Below are positions 25,930 to 35,289 of a stretch of DNA of 64,000 nt, piece by piece. The translations under genes and the position numbers were made by a program. The notes below the pieces were generated by a model. It was not told the origin of the DNA. It saw only the letters and a list, made by a program, of their open reading frames with translations, and did no database searches. Source of the DNA: Chondrinema litorale (lineage in GTDB: Bacteria > Bacteroidota > Bacteroidia > Cytophagales > Flammeovirgaceae); the NCBI RefSeq assembly GCF_026250525.1, contig NZ_CP111049.1, positions 203,759-267,758 of the forward strand. The letters run 5' to 3'. Each line of letters starts with the position of its first letter. Within the stretch, counting starts at the first letter, position 1.

Positions 25930-26925
25930 ATGATTATGAATGCTATTAAATCTGAAGTCGCTACCATGAATGCTGTTGTTTTCGAAAAATATGGAAAGCC
26001 TGAAGTGCTGCAATTAAAAGAAATAGCTAAACCTCAACCCAAAGACAATGAGGTATTAATTCAGGTGAAAGCCATAACTGTTACTTCGGGAGACTGGCAA
26101 CTACGAAAAGGAGAACCTTTTGCCATAAGATTAGCATTTGGGTTAACCAAACCTAAAAATCAAATTCTGGGGTTTGAATTTGCTAGAATAGTTGAATCTA
26201 CCGGAAAATCTGTAACAAAATTTCGAACCGGTGATACAGTGTTTGGCTATCAAACTAGCGGAGGAACTTATGCTGAATATTTAACAATTCCAGAAGATGG
26301 CATTCTATTAAACAAACCTGAAAACCTAAGTTTTGATGAAGCCGCCGCAATTCCAAATGGTGCTATAACTTCCTTATATTTTCTTAAAAAAGCAAATATT
26401 GAAGCTGGACAAAGTGTATTGATTTATGGCGCATCTGGCAGTGTAGGAACTTATGCTGTTCAATTAGCTAAATACTTTGGTGCAAAAGTAACAGCAGTTT
26501 GTAGCACTAGCAACATCAATCTGGCTAACTTAAATGGGGCTAATAAAGTGATAGATTACACTCGTGAAGATTTTGCAAAATCCTCAGAATCTTATGATAT
26601 TATTTTCGATACGATCGGAAAAACAAGCTATACACAATGCAAAAATATATTGAAACCAAAAGGCAAATATGTATTATGTAGTTTCGGGATTTTTCATATT
26701 CTTCAAATGATTATTAATTCGTTTAGTAGCTCTAAAAAAATCATCTGCGACATTATGAAACCAGACAAAAAGCAGCTTCAATTTCTTAAGCAAATTACAG
26801 AAGAAGGAAAACTAAAACCTATTATAGATAGTATCTACACAGTTGATGAAATAATAGATGCACACCAATATGTTGAAACTGGAAGAAAAAAGGGGAATGT
26901 TGTAGTTTCATTTAGTCCGTATTAA
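25930..26925 (+). CDS. NAD(P)-dependent zinc-independent alcohol dehydrogenase / quinone oxidoreductase (MDR family)
   Basis: A medium-chain dehydrogenase/reductase, up to 331 residues. The conserved family start is MNAVVFEKYGKPEVLQLKEI, at an internal ATG (25966), so the true protein is probably 319 residues; the 12-residue extension is doubtful. The GroES-like domain includes GFEFARIVESTGKSVTKFRTGD. The cofactor domain has the glycine motif VLIYGASGSVGTYAVQLAKY and no zinc-ligand cysteines, so it belongs to the quinone-oxidoreductase branch that uses NADPH. Single gene. Substrate not determinable. Confidence 0.9.
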   Translation: MIMNAIKSEVATMNAVVFEKYGKPEVLQLKEIAKPQPKDNEVLIQVKAITVTSGDWQLRKGEPFAIRLAFGLTKPKNQILGFEFARIVESTGKSVTKFRTGDTVFGYQTSGGTYAEYLTIPEDGILLNKPENLSFDEAAAIPNGAITSLYFLKKANIEAGQSVLIYGASGSVGTYAVQLAKYFGAKVTAVCSTSNINLANLNGANKVIDYTREDFAKSSESYDIIFDTIGKTSYTQCKNILKPKGKYVLCSFGIFHILQMIINSFSSSKKIICDIMKPDKKQLQFLKQITEEGKLKPIIDSIYTVDEIIDAHQYVETGRKKGNVVVSFSPY

Positions 26926-27023
26926 ACTCTCTTATTTACCAATTTTGAGTTTTATCTATCATAAAAAAATGATTAAGTTTGTATATCTCATCAATTTAAT
27001 GTTGCCAGATATACTACTTATCA

Positions 27024-28097
27024 ATGGATTTCAGAACCAGAAAAAGGTTGAACCTCATTAAAAACTACATCTTTGGATGGACACTGTCATTTATCTATCT
27101 GTGTATAGTGCGAGGAGTAGGAACTATTGAAGTGGGTAGTTTTGATCCCGGCTTGTTATATAGTGTACTTATTTCTTTGATCTTAGGACCAATCTGTGGT
27201 GTAATTTCTGGTGGGGCCCAAATTATAACTTTGGAGAGAGTTTATAGAAAAACCTCTATTCAGAAATTATTGATTCTAAGAGTGATATATGGCGTAATTT
27301 TTATCTGGACGCTTATATTATTAGCCTATTTCATTTGCATTACCTATCTCGATTTAAAGACAGATTTAATGGAATTTGCTTTTGATGAAGGTAGCCTACC
27401 TGTATATTTATATATCATTACGGTTGATATTTTCTTTACCATGTTAACATTAATAGATTTAATGCTAGGGCCAAGAAATCTAGGTAAATTGCTACAGGGC
27501 AAATTCTATTACCCGCACGAAGAAGAGCGAATTTTTATGTTTCTCGATCTGCAATCGTCAACCCAGTTAGCCGAAAAATTGGGACATATAAAATATAGCA
27601 TGCTTATACAAGATTGTTTTAACGATTTAAGTGTGGTAATTGAAAATGAGGCTGCTGTTTACCAGTATGTAGGTGATGAAGTAATACTTACTTGGAAATT
27701 AAAAGATGGTTTGAGAAAGCATAATTGCATTCAGGCATATTTTAATTATAATAATCAGCTATTAAAACGTAAAGCTTATTACGAGGAAAAATATAATTGT
27801 TTGCCGTTCTTTAAAGCTGGGGTTAATTCAGGAATTGTAACTGTAACCGAAGTGGGTTCAATTAAAAAAGAAATTGCTTACCATGGCGATACATTAAATA
27901 CTGCTGCAAGAATACAAGGTAAGTGTAATCACTTTCAACAAGGAATACTCATCTCTGAAACTCTTAAGATGCAACTTTTTCCGAATAGTTTTTTAATTGA
28001 AGAAATGGGAAATATTCCGCTTCGTGGTAAAATGGAAGAAGTTACTATTTATGCAGTCTCAGAAAAAATAGCTGTTTCTCAAACTAGTGTTCAGTAG
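27024..28097 (+). CDS. Membrane class III adenylate/guanylate cyclase
   Basis: A 357-residue protein: about four membrane segments in residues 12-148, then a class III nucleotide cyclase domain (about 168-345). Catalytic features are complete: metal Asp175 in MFLDLQSST and Asp218 in YVGDEV, the base-contact region FKAGVNSG (263-270), and the transition-state Asn292/Arg296 in HGDTLNTAARIQ. Makes cAMP or cGMP from the inner membrane. The four-TM N-terminal part is a likely sensor with no known ligand. The 3' end overlaps the convergent Crp/Fnr gene by 14 bases; that regulator is an obvious candidate receptor for the product, though this is inference. Confidence 0.9.
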   Translation: MDFRTRKRLNLIKNYIFGWTLSFIYLCIVRGVGTIEVGSFDPGLLYSVLISLILGPICGVISGGAQIITLERVYRKTSIQKLLILRVIYGVIFIWTLILLAYFICITYLDLKTDLMEFAFDEGSLPVYLYIITVDIFFTMLTLIDLMLGPRNLGKLLQGKFYYPHEEERIFMFLDLQSSTQLAEKLGHIKYSMLIQDCFNDLSVVIENEAAVYQYVGDEVILTWKLKDGLRKHNCIQAYFNYNNQLLKRKAYYEEKYNCLPFFKAGVNSGIVTVTEVGSIKKEIAYHGDTLNTAARIQGKCNHFQQGILISETLKMQLFPNSFLIEEMGNIPLRGKMEEVTIYAVSEKIAVSQTSVQ

Positions 28098-28662
28098 CAA
28101 TCCTTTTTCTTATTCTGCTAAGCGACTCAGGCTTAACACCCAGATAACTTGCCAACTGATGTTGCGGTACGCGATTCATCAATTCTGGTCTGGTTTGGAG
28201 CAAATGTAAGTATCTTTCTTTGGGCGAATGCATTATAAAACTTGAGAGTACTTGTTGTTGTTTACCAAATTCTCCTTCAATTGAATATTTACACAAAGTC
28301 TCAAATTTAGAAACTCTCTTACAAAGCTCTTGTTCGTGCTCATATGTAAGTACGGCAAGCGTACAATCTTCTACACATGAAAAGTAGTGATTTGCTGGTA
28401 CTTTATTTACATAGCTGGTTAAAGATGCAATAGATTCTTCTTCAGTAAAAAAATAAGTGGTTTTTTCTTCCCCATCAAACAAATAATACTGTCTTACTAT
28501 TCCTTTTAAATTGAAATAGCATTCTGTAGCTATTTGACCTTCTCTTAGTAGAATTGTACCTTTTTTATATTTTCTTACAGGTATACATTCTGTAACCGCT
28601 GTAATTTCATGTTCAGTTAATGGTATAAATTTCGAAATAAGCCTTACTATTTCATTTTCCAT
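28084..28662 (-). CDS. Crp/Fnr family transcription regulator
   Basis: A 192-residue regulator: N-terminal cyclic-nucleotide-binding fold (KYKKGTILLREGQIATECYF, about 30-49) and a C-terminal DNA-binding part with QHQLASYLGVKPESLSRIRK. The recognition helix resembles the two other Crp/Fnr proteins of the window. The phosphate-binding cassette with a clear R-x-A-T/S motif is not obvious, so cAMP binding is uncertain. Its stop lies inside the 3' end of the cyclase gene on the opposite strand, so the two mRNAs are complementary over at least 14 bases. Confidence 0.88.
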   Translation of the reverse strand: MENEIVRLISKFIPLTEHEITAVTECIPVRKYKKGTILLREGQIATECYFNLKGIVRQYYLFDGEEKTTYFFTEEESIASLTSYVNKVPANHYFSCVEDCTLAVLTYEHEQELCKRVSKFETLCKYSIEGEFGKQQQVLSSFIMHSPKERYLHLLQTRPELMNRVPQHQLASYLGVKPESLSRIRKRIATEH

Positions 28663-29348
28663 CGCTTCAAGAATTTGTAAATATTAATTTAAGTGAAAGT
28701 CAAAATTGTCCAATTAAGCTTTTTAAGCACTAAACAATGCAAAATCACCAACTTGAAAACTAAGACGATAGTTAAGTAAGATAAGAGTAATCACAAAGAC
28801 ATTAGCTGTTTACTCAGCTTAAAATTACACTAAAAAGTATTAAAATAATAATAATAATTTAAAGTCTACGGGTTGTTAGAATACTTAAACTAATCGTGAT
28901 AAAATAAATACCAATCATGATATAATTACATTTGCCATCACATTACAAATTTTAATTAATAAAATTTTTGGAGGAAAAATAACATAGCTTACCACAATGC
29001 TACTTTAAAAAATTTCTGAGTTTGGAAGAATCTCAATCTAAAGCAAAATACAAAAGATTTTAAATACAAAATTGGAGTAATTCCGTCATTCTCACTTCAC
29101 TACTTATATTAATTAAGAAGTTTATAAAAATGTTTAGACCCCAAAACTGACTGTGCAAAAAATACCAATTTAGGTATATAACATACTTAGTAATAGAAAT
29201 AAAATTTGAAGAATGTGAAATGTTCCAATTATCGTTTTTTTGGAGAAGCACAGCGGCCAGTGAGTCTGAAATGTATTTTATTAAAACAATTAAAAAAAAC
29301 TTGACTCGTTTTTAGCATCCACATTTATATATTAACATACCTATTTAC
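28663..29348. other. 686-base AT-rich intergenic region
   Basis: Divergent spacer between the Crp/Fnr gene and a lipoprotein gene; it should hold both promoters. It contains an ATAATAATAATAAT microsatellite near 28845 and no gene with coding character. A 63-codon minus-strand frame at 29060-29251 is judged chance. Confidence 0.5.
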
Positions 29349-29876
29349 ATGAGAATTTATACACTACTATTACTTTTGCTATTTAGCGCTGCATGTGATG
29401 AAATTGACAAACTTACACAGTTTAATATGGATTATAACAGCACAGTAACTATTCCATCTTCTACTGGTATAAACTTGCCATTTGATGTTATGTCTCCTGA
29501 TGTAGAAACCAACTCAGAATCAACTTTTGCTGTAAATGATACCAGAAAAGACATGATTGAAGAGATTAAACTTACTACATTGAATCTCACAATTGAATCG
29601 CCAACAGAAAGTGATTTTAGTTTTTTAGAATCAATTAGTGTTTACATAGCTGCAGAAGGTTTAGAAGAAACAAAAATAGCTTATTTAGATGAGGTTCCAG
29701 AGGACGTTGGTGCTGCTATAAGTTTAGATGTTTCTGATGAAGATTTGAAGGAATACATCAAAAAAGACAACTTTGAATTAAGAGTAAATACAGTTACAGA
29801 TGAGTTTATTAGCTCAGACCACGATATAAATATTTACAGTGCATTTTTTATAGATGCTAAAGTTTTAGGGCAATAA
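29349..29876 (+). CDS. Conserved Bacteroidota lipoprotein, function unknown
   Basis: A 175-residue lipoprotein with SPII site LFSAAC (Cys16). The rest is a beta-rich domain: VTIPSSTGINLPFDVMSP, TFAVNDTRKDMIEEIKLTTL and EDLKEYIKKDNFELRVNTVT. No enzyme motifs. I recall similar 'hypothetical lipoproteins' across Cytophagales, without a known role. Single gene with a terminator right after it. Confidence 0.75.
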   Translation: MRIYTLLLLLLFSAACDEIDKLTQFNMDYNSTVTIPSSTGINLPFDVMSPDVETNSESTFAVNDTRKDMIEEIKLTTLNLTIESPTESDFSFLESISVYIAAEGLEETKIAYLDEVPEDVGAAISLDVSDEDLKEYIKKDNFELRVNTVTDEFISSDHDINIYSAFFIDAKVLGQ

Positions 29877-29892
29877 GCTTAGCTGTTTAAAT

Positions 29893-29937
29893 ATTGAAAA
29901 GCATTCAATTATTGATTTAATTGAATGCTTTTTCATT
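29893..29937. terminator. Bidirectional intrinsic terminator
   Basis: Inverted repeat AAAAGCATTCAATT (29897-29910) / AATTGAATGCTTTT (29919-29932), 14 bp stem, 8-nt loop, with A and T runs on both sides. Lies between convergent genes. Confidence 0.9.
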
Positions 29938-29951
29938 TAATTAAATTACTA

Positions 29952-30581
29952 TTATAACAACTCAAACAATTTTTCAACTGGTTTTCTTACTTTAAGTGAA
30001 AACTGTGCATAATCATCTTTAGCGCGATAACCTATAGGGGCGATAAGCGAAACGCTTAACCCTTTTTCAGTTAAACCTAAAATTTCATTGTACTTGTCTA
30101 CTTCAAAACCTTCCATTGGGCATGCATCAATTTTGAGCTCTGCACATGCCGCTAACAAATTACTCATTGCCAAATAAGTTTGCTTCTCTAACCAAGTTTG
30201 CTGCTCAGCCGAAGATTTTTCTGAAAGCTTAGTTAATACAAAATCACCATATCCTTGTAAGTCTTGAATGTTTTTGCTTTGCGTATCAGCTATCAAACTC
30301 ATATGTTCTTTAATATAAGCTTCTGAAACTGAGGTATAGCTACAAAATACAAACAGGTGTGATGCATCTGTAATTTGGTTTTGATTCCAAGAAACAGGTT
30401 TGAGTTTTTCTTTCAGTTTTTGATCTTCAATAATTAACACCTTATACATCTGCAAACCATAAGAAGATGCAGAAAGTCTGATCACTTCTTTAAGTTTTGC
30501 AATATCTTTTGTTGGGACTTTTTTATTCGGATCAAATTTTTTGGTAGCATATCGCCACTTTAAATTTTCTAATAATTGCAT
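29952..30581 (-). CDS. NAD(P)H-dependent nitroreductase family protein
   Basis: A 209-residue flavoprotein of the NfsB/nitroreductase fold. The opening LKWRYATKKFDPNKKV has the family FMN-phosphate-binding RYATKKFDP pattern. Residues SSYGLQMYKVLIIED and MSNLLAACAELKIDACPMEG match the substrate/FMN regions. It reduces nitroaromatics or quinones with NAD(P)H in the cytoplasm. It lies 6 bases after the GNAT gene in a minus-strand operon with GNAT and YdcZ genes, downstream of a Crp/Fnr regulator. Confidence 0.88.
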   Translation of the reverse strand: MQLLENLKWRYATKKFDPNKKVPTKDIAKLKEVIRLSASSYGLQMYKVLIIEDQKLKEKLKPVSWNQNQITDASHLFVFCSYTSVSEAYIKEHMSLIADTQSKNIQDLQGYGDFVLTKLSEKSSAEQQTWLEKQTYLAMSNLLAACAELKIDACPMEGFEVDKYNEILGLTEKGLSVSLIAPIGYRAKDDYAQFSLKVRKPVEKLFELL

Positions 30582-30587
30582 GTGAAA

Positions 30588-31325
30588 TTAATTTGGATTG
30601 TACACGTAATTTCTAATTTCAAACTGTTCTACAAAGCCAAGCTTCAAATACAAGCCTTTACCCATTACAGATGCTTGCAGCGTAGTATATTCATATTTGC
30701 TTTCGATACTTAGATTCAACAATTGAAGCATAATATCTTCTGCATATCCTTTCCTTCTCATTTCTGGAATTACTCCCACTGAATGAATACCTACAACCTT
30801 TTTATTATTGCTAAATAATGCAGCTGTACCTACTGGTTGATCTTTAGCATAAGCAATAAAAAAATTGATTTCTTCTTTGCAAAGCATCAATAATTTAGGG
30901 TGAATTAAATAGTTAAAAGCTGACTTAAACAATTTAGACCACAACTCTGCTGAACTTTCATGTTCAACTATTTTGAGTTTAAGATGAGGTTGAAAATCAA
31001 AAGGTTTTTCCAACTTTAGAGACATACCAACTTGCCCAAACTGAACTTTAAATCCTTGATTTACAAGTAATTGCTCTGTCTTACTTTTGTAAATATTCCA
31101 GTAAGGAACAATCAGTTTAGAAGGAGCATCAATAAAGTTTGACATGGCTGTATTCAAACTTTCTTCCGTAATAGCTTCATGAAACCATAGCCTATTGGGC
31201 CATTCCGAATAATTTACAGACACCAAATCAAACTTATTATTTGTATGAAAGGCATTAGCCTTTTTACCTGCAAGTTTCCAAAGCGCGGTAAGATTATCTT
31301 TGTTCTCTTTAATTAAATCCATCAT
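30588..31325 (-). CDS. GNAT family N-acetyltransferase
   Basis: A 245-residue protein with a C-terminal GNAT domain (about 120-240). Acetyl-CoA binding motif A is VGIHSVGVIPEMRRKGYAED, where RRKGYA is the pyrophosphate loop. The N-terminal 110 residues are a partner domain not recognised. The acceptor substrate is unknown. One base separates its start from the stop of the YdcZ gene, and 6 bases from the nitroreductase start. Confidence 0.85.
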   Translation of the reverse strand: MMDLIKENKDNLTALWKLAGKKANAFHTNNKFDLVSVNYSEWPNRLWFHEAITEESLNTAMSNFIDAPSKLIVPYWNIYKSKTEQLLVNQGFKVQFGQVGMSLKLEKPFDFQPHLKLKIVEHESSAELWSKLFKSAFNYLIHPKLLMLCKEEINFFIAYAKDQPVGTAALFSNNKKVVGIHSVGVIPEMRRKGYAEDIMLQLLNLSIESKYEYTTLQASVMGKGLYLKLGFVEQFEIRNYVYNPN

Positions 31326-31326
31326 T

Positions 31327-31773
31327 CTATTTGTTAATTAAGACAATTCCTAAAATCATAGCGGTTACGCCTATTATCTTTTTATAAACTATTGGTTCTG
31401 CAGGCATCCCAAACCAACCAAAATGTCCTGCTATTACAGAAAATATAAGCTGTCCACTCAATCCGAATGAAATCATGGTGGAAATGCCTAATCTTGGGAT
31501 TGTATAATAATAAAGGCTGATTCCCAAAACACTAAAAAGTGCACCTGAAAACCATAAATACAGCGGGATTTCTTTAAGTTGGTCAACTGTTGGATAGTTT
31601 TTCATGCTGAATGCAAGTCCCAGAAATGCAAATGAAGCGCTGCAAAAAAAGGCAACCAATGATGCCAATAATGGATTTTGAAGCAACACACCTAATTGTG
31701 CATTAAATCCACCTTGTATGGCTAAGAAGATACCACCAGCAAATGCGAGAAATAATAATGTTATCTGATTCAT
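31327..31773 (-). CDS. DMT superfamily transporter, YdcZ/DUF606 type
   Basis: A 148-residue membrane protein with five hydrophobic segments, the length of the DUF606 (YdcZ) family. Seen: FAGGIFLAIQGGFNAQLG at the N-terminus, GISTMISFGLSGQLIFSVIAGHFGWFG in the middle and VTAMILGIVLINK at the end. Five-TM members work as dimers; cargo unknown. It is first of the YdcZ-GNAT-nitroreductase run and begins 58 bases from the Crp/Fnr stop. Confidence 0.85.
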   Translation of the reverse strand: MNQITLLFLAFAGGIFLAIQGGFNAQLGVLLQNPLLASLVAFFCSASFAFLGLAFSMKNYPTVDQLKEIPLYLWFSGALFSVLGISLYYYTIPRLGISTMISFGLSGQLIFSVIAGHFGWFGMPAEPIVYKKIIGVTAMILGIVLINK

Positions 31774-31831
31774 ATGGCAAAGCTAAAGCTCATATTTCCC
31801 TTAAGCCTTTACATATGTTGATGCTTTTTAA

Positions 31832-32425
31832 TTATATACTTTTTCTGATGCGACTCAATTGTGTAGGTGTAATACCAAGATACAAGGCTATTAATCGTTG
31901 AGGAACTCTGTTTTGTAAATCTGGATAGTTTTGAAGAAAGCTTAAATAGCGCTCTGTGGCATTTTGTGCGGCGAAAGATATTTGTCGTTTTTCATTTTCG
32001 ATCACCCACTTCTGTTCTAAATAGTGAATGTAAAAATTCTTTAAATCATCATTTTCGTAAATCATCTTTTTGTATTTGCTATAATCCATTTCAATTATAA
32101 CACCATCTGTAACTGCCTCTATACTAAACTCAGATTTGGTCTCTTGTAAAAGAGATACTTTAGAACCAGCAAAAGCTCCTTCTAAGAAAAAGTTTTTTAT
32201 GTGAACATTGCCCAGTTCGTCTATCCATTGAGATATTAAAATACCTTCGCATATAAAATAGATTTTTTTAGCAGTTTGCCCTTTCATTAAAATCTGCTCT
32301 CCTTTTGTAAAGGTTTTTAATCTCACTAACTCAATAAACTTGGCAAAGGAAGTATCTGATACTGGATGAAAAGCTTCTATTGATTTTCGGAAAAGTGCTA
32401 GGTATTTTTCCTGATCTTCTAGCAT
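31832..32425 (-). CDS. Crp/Fnr family transcription regulator
   Basis: A 197-residue regulator: cNMP-binding fold (TKGEQILMKGQTAKKIYFIC, about 35-54) and C-terminal HTH VPQRLIALYLGITPTQLSRI. It ends right after the HTH helix, like the other two in the window. It stands upstream of the YdcZ-GNAT-nitroreductase run and may control it. Effector unknown; a canonical cAMP site is not obvious. Confidence 0.88.
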   Translation of the reverse strand: MLEDQEKYLALFRKSIEAFHPVSDTSFAKFIELVRLKTFTKGEQILMKGQTAKKIYFICEGILISQWIDELGNVHIKNFFLEGAFAGSKVSLLQETKSEFSIEAVTDGVIIEMDYSKYKKMIYENDDLKNFYIHYLEQKWVIENEKRQISFAAQNATERYLSFLQNYPDLQNRVPQRLIALYLGITPTQLSRIRKSI

Positions 32426-32493
32426 AAAATATGGAGACTTTAAATATTAGGTTAAATTTTCTCAAGTCTAATATTTAAAATCTATTTGTCAAA

Positions 32494-32862
32494 TTATCCC
32501 CAATGTCCATCTTGAAAATCGAATCTCATAATGTTACACCCCGGCTCTATAGTGACCAATGCAGTAGTGCTGAGGATTGTCCAAGTCTCCGATTTGGATG
32601 ACTTAAAAAAAACAATCTTCTTCCCTAAATTAACATGTACAGATTTTTCAGCTTTATGTCGGAAAATAGTCTCATTAGAAGTTTCTGACTGAATCTCATA
32701 ATTATCTTGAAATAAAAGAAACTGCTTAATTACTCTAATTGAGGCCTCATCTAAGTCTGGAATCATCTCTGGAGATTCTTCCATAACTTTTCCTAAATCC
32801 ATGTCTTCTTCCCTGCATTTCATAGCAAAATCGCGGTTAACTACTGCTATCTCGTAACTCAT
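32494..32862 (-). CDS. Hypothetical protein, 122 residues
   Basis: A soluble, acidic protein without signal or membrane segment. N-terminal half is helical and acidic (REEDMDLGKVMEESPEMIPDLDE); C-terminal half looks beta-rich (VHVNLGKKIVFFKSSKSETW). No family recognised. It lies upstream of the Crp/Fnr gene in the same direction, 68 bases away. Moderately likely to be real because of length, ATG and amino acid composition. Confidence 0.6.
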   Translation of the reverse strand: MSYEIAVVNRDFAMKCREEDMDLGKVMEESPEMIPDLDEASIRVIKQFLLFQDNYEIQSETSNETIFRHKAEKSVHVNLGKKIVFFKSSKSETWTILSTTALVTIEPGCNIMRFDFQDGHWG

Positions 32863-32982
32863 ATTACATTAATGTACTTTAATTAGTAGAATCACCCTTT
32901 GTTATAAAATGAGATTTTCAGATTCATTATTGTGAATAAGTTTAAAAGAGAAAATAAGCAACTTAAGATAACATTGCCTACA

Positions 32983-33014
32983 AGAAAAAAAGCCCCTGTT
33001 TATTAACAGAAGCT
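32983..33014 (-). terminator. Intrinsic terminator of the PhoX-like gene
   Basis: On the minus strand, AGCTTCTGTT / AACAGGGGCT pair over 10 bp (two GU) with a 4-nt loop, followed by seven T. It lies 28 bases after the PhoX-like stop. Confidence 0.75.
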
Positions 33015-33041
33015 TCCAGTATGTACAAAATTTTATGCTTT

Positions 33042-34430
33042 TTAACTGATTATTTTGTTTTTCCACGGCCCTTGAATTGCGACTGTCAAACCCGGGCCTT
33101 GAATGTTTACAAAAAGTGTATCACCAGTTGGAGAGAAACAAGCTCCGGCGAACTCCGATTTGAAACCAATATTTTCTGCTAAAGTGTATAACTGACCTTT
33201 TGGTGTAACACCAACAATTTTTGGAGTAGCAGGTTTGTCTTCACAGATAATTACATCTCCCCAAGGTGAAATAGTTAAGTTATCACCGTGCTCTAAGATA
33301 TCTGCATCATCAGATTCTATAAATAACTCTAAAGTACCAGGCTGCTCATTTTCACGATCTGTACCTTCGTAAGGGCCTGGTAAATATTTAAAAATCTGCC
33401 CATTGTTTTGTTTGCCACCGTTTGTGCAAGCAAAGTATAATTCTCCATTGTCGTACCACATACCTTCACTTCTAGCAAATCTGGCTGCACCGTTTTCATA
33501 TCCTCTTAATCTTAAATCACTTTCTGGTGCATCGATATCTTCAAGATCAATCCAAGTTACTTTAAAAGGCTGATTTCTTGGAAAAGGCTCTGTTGTGAGG
33601 TCTGGCCAGTTTCGTGTATCATAAGAAGGATGATCTATAATGCAAAGTGCTTGTAATTTACCTTTGGTTAAATCTCCTTTCTTTTCTGGTATAAATCGAT
33701 AAATAATGGCATCGCCAGCATCTTCCGTTTGATACACAATACTTGTTGCTGGATCAACAGCGATTGCCTCATGCGTAAAGCGACCCATTGCTTTTAAAGG
33801 AATGGCTTTTTGCAAACCAATTTTAGAAGTCGCTTTTACTTCAAAATTATAGCCGTGGTCTAATTCTATAATATCATCTGCTTTGGTTTGTGTCTCTTCG
33901 CAAGTTATCCAAGAGCCCCAAGGTGTTGGACCACCTGCACAGTTTCTAATTGTACCAGTTAAGCTCAAATATTCCGTTTCAACCTTTTGTGATTTTTCAT
34001 TAAAAACTGCAGTTGTAGTTCCTCCTACACTTATTTTCTCCCCTTTCCCAAAATCGTATATCAAGCTTTTATCAAGCTTAGATAAGAACTCTCCATCTTT
34101 GCCATAAGGACTTCTTTCCATATCTCCCGGAGAAAGTTCGTGATTTCTTACTAGTAGAGTTTTGCCATTTTCTGAGAAAGTTGCCATACCATCAGACAAA
34201 CCCGGTAAGTAAAATCCGTCAGACATTTTGTTTCCCATTTGGGATATTATTTTATAGCTAAATCCCTTTGGTAGATTCAAAATACCATCTACATCTTTAA
34301 GCATTGCTCCATATCCAACTTGTTCAATTTGCTCTTTTTGGGTAGCAGGTGTACAGGCAAATTGCTGCAAACCCATAAAGCCAAGACTGATAATTCCTGA
34401 TTGTTTGATAAATCCTCTTCTGGTAGGCAT
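33042..34430 (-). CDS. PhoX-like (DUF839) Tat-exported lipoprotein
   Basis: A 462-residue protein with a twin-arginine signal MPTRRGFIKQSGIISLGFMG followed by a lipobox-like LQQFAC, so a Tat-exported lipoprotein. The body matches the PhoX/DUF839 family: VRNHELSPGD, GTIRNCAGGPTPWGSWITCE, FTHEAIAVDPATSIVYQTED, YENGAARFARSEGMWYD and the late LTISPWGDVIICED. PhoX proteins are Ca2+/Fe-dependent alkaline phosphatases; some relatives have no proven activity, so phosphatase is a probable, not certain, role. Single gene with its own terminator. Confidence 0.88.
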   Translation of the reverse strand: MPTRRGFIKQSGIISLGFMGLQQFACTPATQKEQIEQVGYGAMLKDVDGILNLPKGFSYKIISQMGNKMSDGFYLPGLSDGMATFSENGKTLLVRNHELSPGDMERSPYGKDGEFLSKLDKSLIYDFGKGEKISVGGTTTAVFNEKSQKVETEYLSLTGTIRNCAGGPTPWGSWITCEETQTKADDIIELDHGYNFEVKATSKIGLQKAIPLKAMGRFTHEAIAVDPATSIVYQTEDAGDAIIYRFIPEKKGDLTKGKLQALCIIDHPSYDTRNWPDLTTEPFPRNQPFKVTWIDLEDIDAPESDLRLRGYENGAARFARSEGMWYDNGELYFACTNGGKQNNGQIFKYLPGPYEGTDRENEQPGTLELFIESDDADILEHGDNLTISPWGDVIICEDKPATPKIVGVTPKGQLYTLAENIGFKSEFAGACFSPTGDTLFVNIQGPGLTVAIQGPWKNKIIS

Positions 34431-34700
34431 AATAAGTTTTTGTAAAATTTCATTTAAATACTTGTGATAGTTTCAATACGATATTTGCTTAGTCACAAAC
34501 TAAAGAAGTATTATTCTTAAATGCAACCATGTTGCATAAATGATTCGTGAAATATTCCTTGTATAAAATATCAACCGAAATATGGCAAATACCGGCAATT
34601 TAGGAGAATTACCTATGGCTGGTGGAAATACAGAGTTAAGAAATGATTAAGCTAATTTTAATTAAAAAATTTACACATTCTTGTATAGTCGCACAAGTAT

Positions 34701-35282
34701 TTAAATATTATTTTTTGCCAGTTCTTTTCGAATTCTACTTAAAGATTGAGGAGTTATTTTGAGATATGATGCGATATATTGCTGAGGAACTGTTTTTACT
34801 AATTCAGGATAACGATTTACAAATTCTAAATACTTCTCTTTTGCTGTACCAAAATTTAAAAAATCATTGTCTTTGATCTTATTAAGCAATGTTGCTTCAG
34901 TTAAGCTTTTGGTGAGAATATATAATTTGGGAACTTCTTCATTTAACCTATCCCAAACTTGTCTTTTTATTACGAGTAATTGAGCATCTACAACAGCCTG
35001 CAAAATGGTTTCACTGGGCTTAAGGCTGTAATAACTTTCTAAATCTACCGCAAATTGATTTTGCCTGATGAAGTATTTAGTAACATCATCTCCATTTTTA
35101 CTATAGCTAAAGTTGCGCAATACACCTTCAAGAACAAAACCGACTTCATGAGCAACTACTCCATGACTTTGAAAATTCTCATTCGCCTTTAGCGATAAAG
35201 GTTTAAAATGATCGACCACGTAATCTATGCTCTGTTGAGGTAAAATACCTCCAAAACTCATTGCTCTATGAAGTCCGTTCAT
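34701..35282 (-). CDS. Crp/Fnr family transcription regulator
   Basis: A 193-residue regulator with N-terminal cNMP-binding fold and C-terminal HTH with VPQQYIASYLKITPQSLSRI. The DNA-reading helix (SLSRIRK) is nearly the same as in the other two Crp/Fnr proteins, suggesting one subfamily. It lies 7 bases after the SDR reductase gene and is probably co-transcribed with it. Confidence 0.87.
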   Translation of the reverse strand: MNGLHRAMSFGGILPQQSIDYVVDHFKPLSLKANENFQSHGVVAHEVGFVLEGVLRNFSYSKNGDDVTKYFIRQNQFAVDLESYYSLKPSETILQAVVDAQLLVIKRQVWDRLNEEVPKLYILTKSLTEATLLNKIKDNDFLNFGTAKEKYLEFVNRYPELVKTVPQQYIASYLKITPQSLSRIRKELAKNNI

Positions 35283-35289
35283 GATCTAT

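Noticed and set aside
29060..29251. 63-codon minus-strand frame in the 686-base spacer
   Set aside because: No domain, unusual residue mix (Asn, Phe, Ile rich from AT-rich DNA) and no neighbour link.
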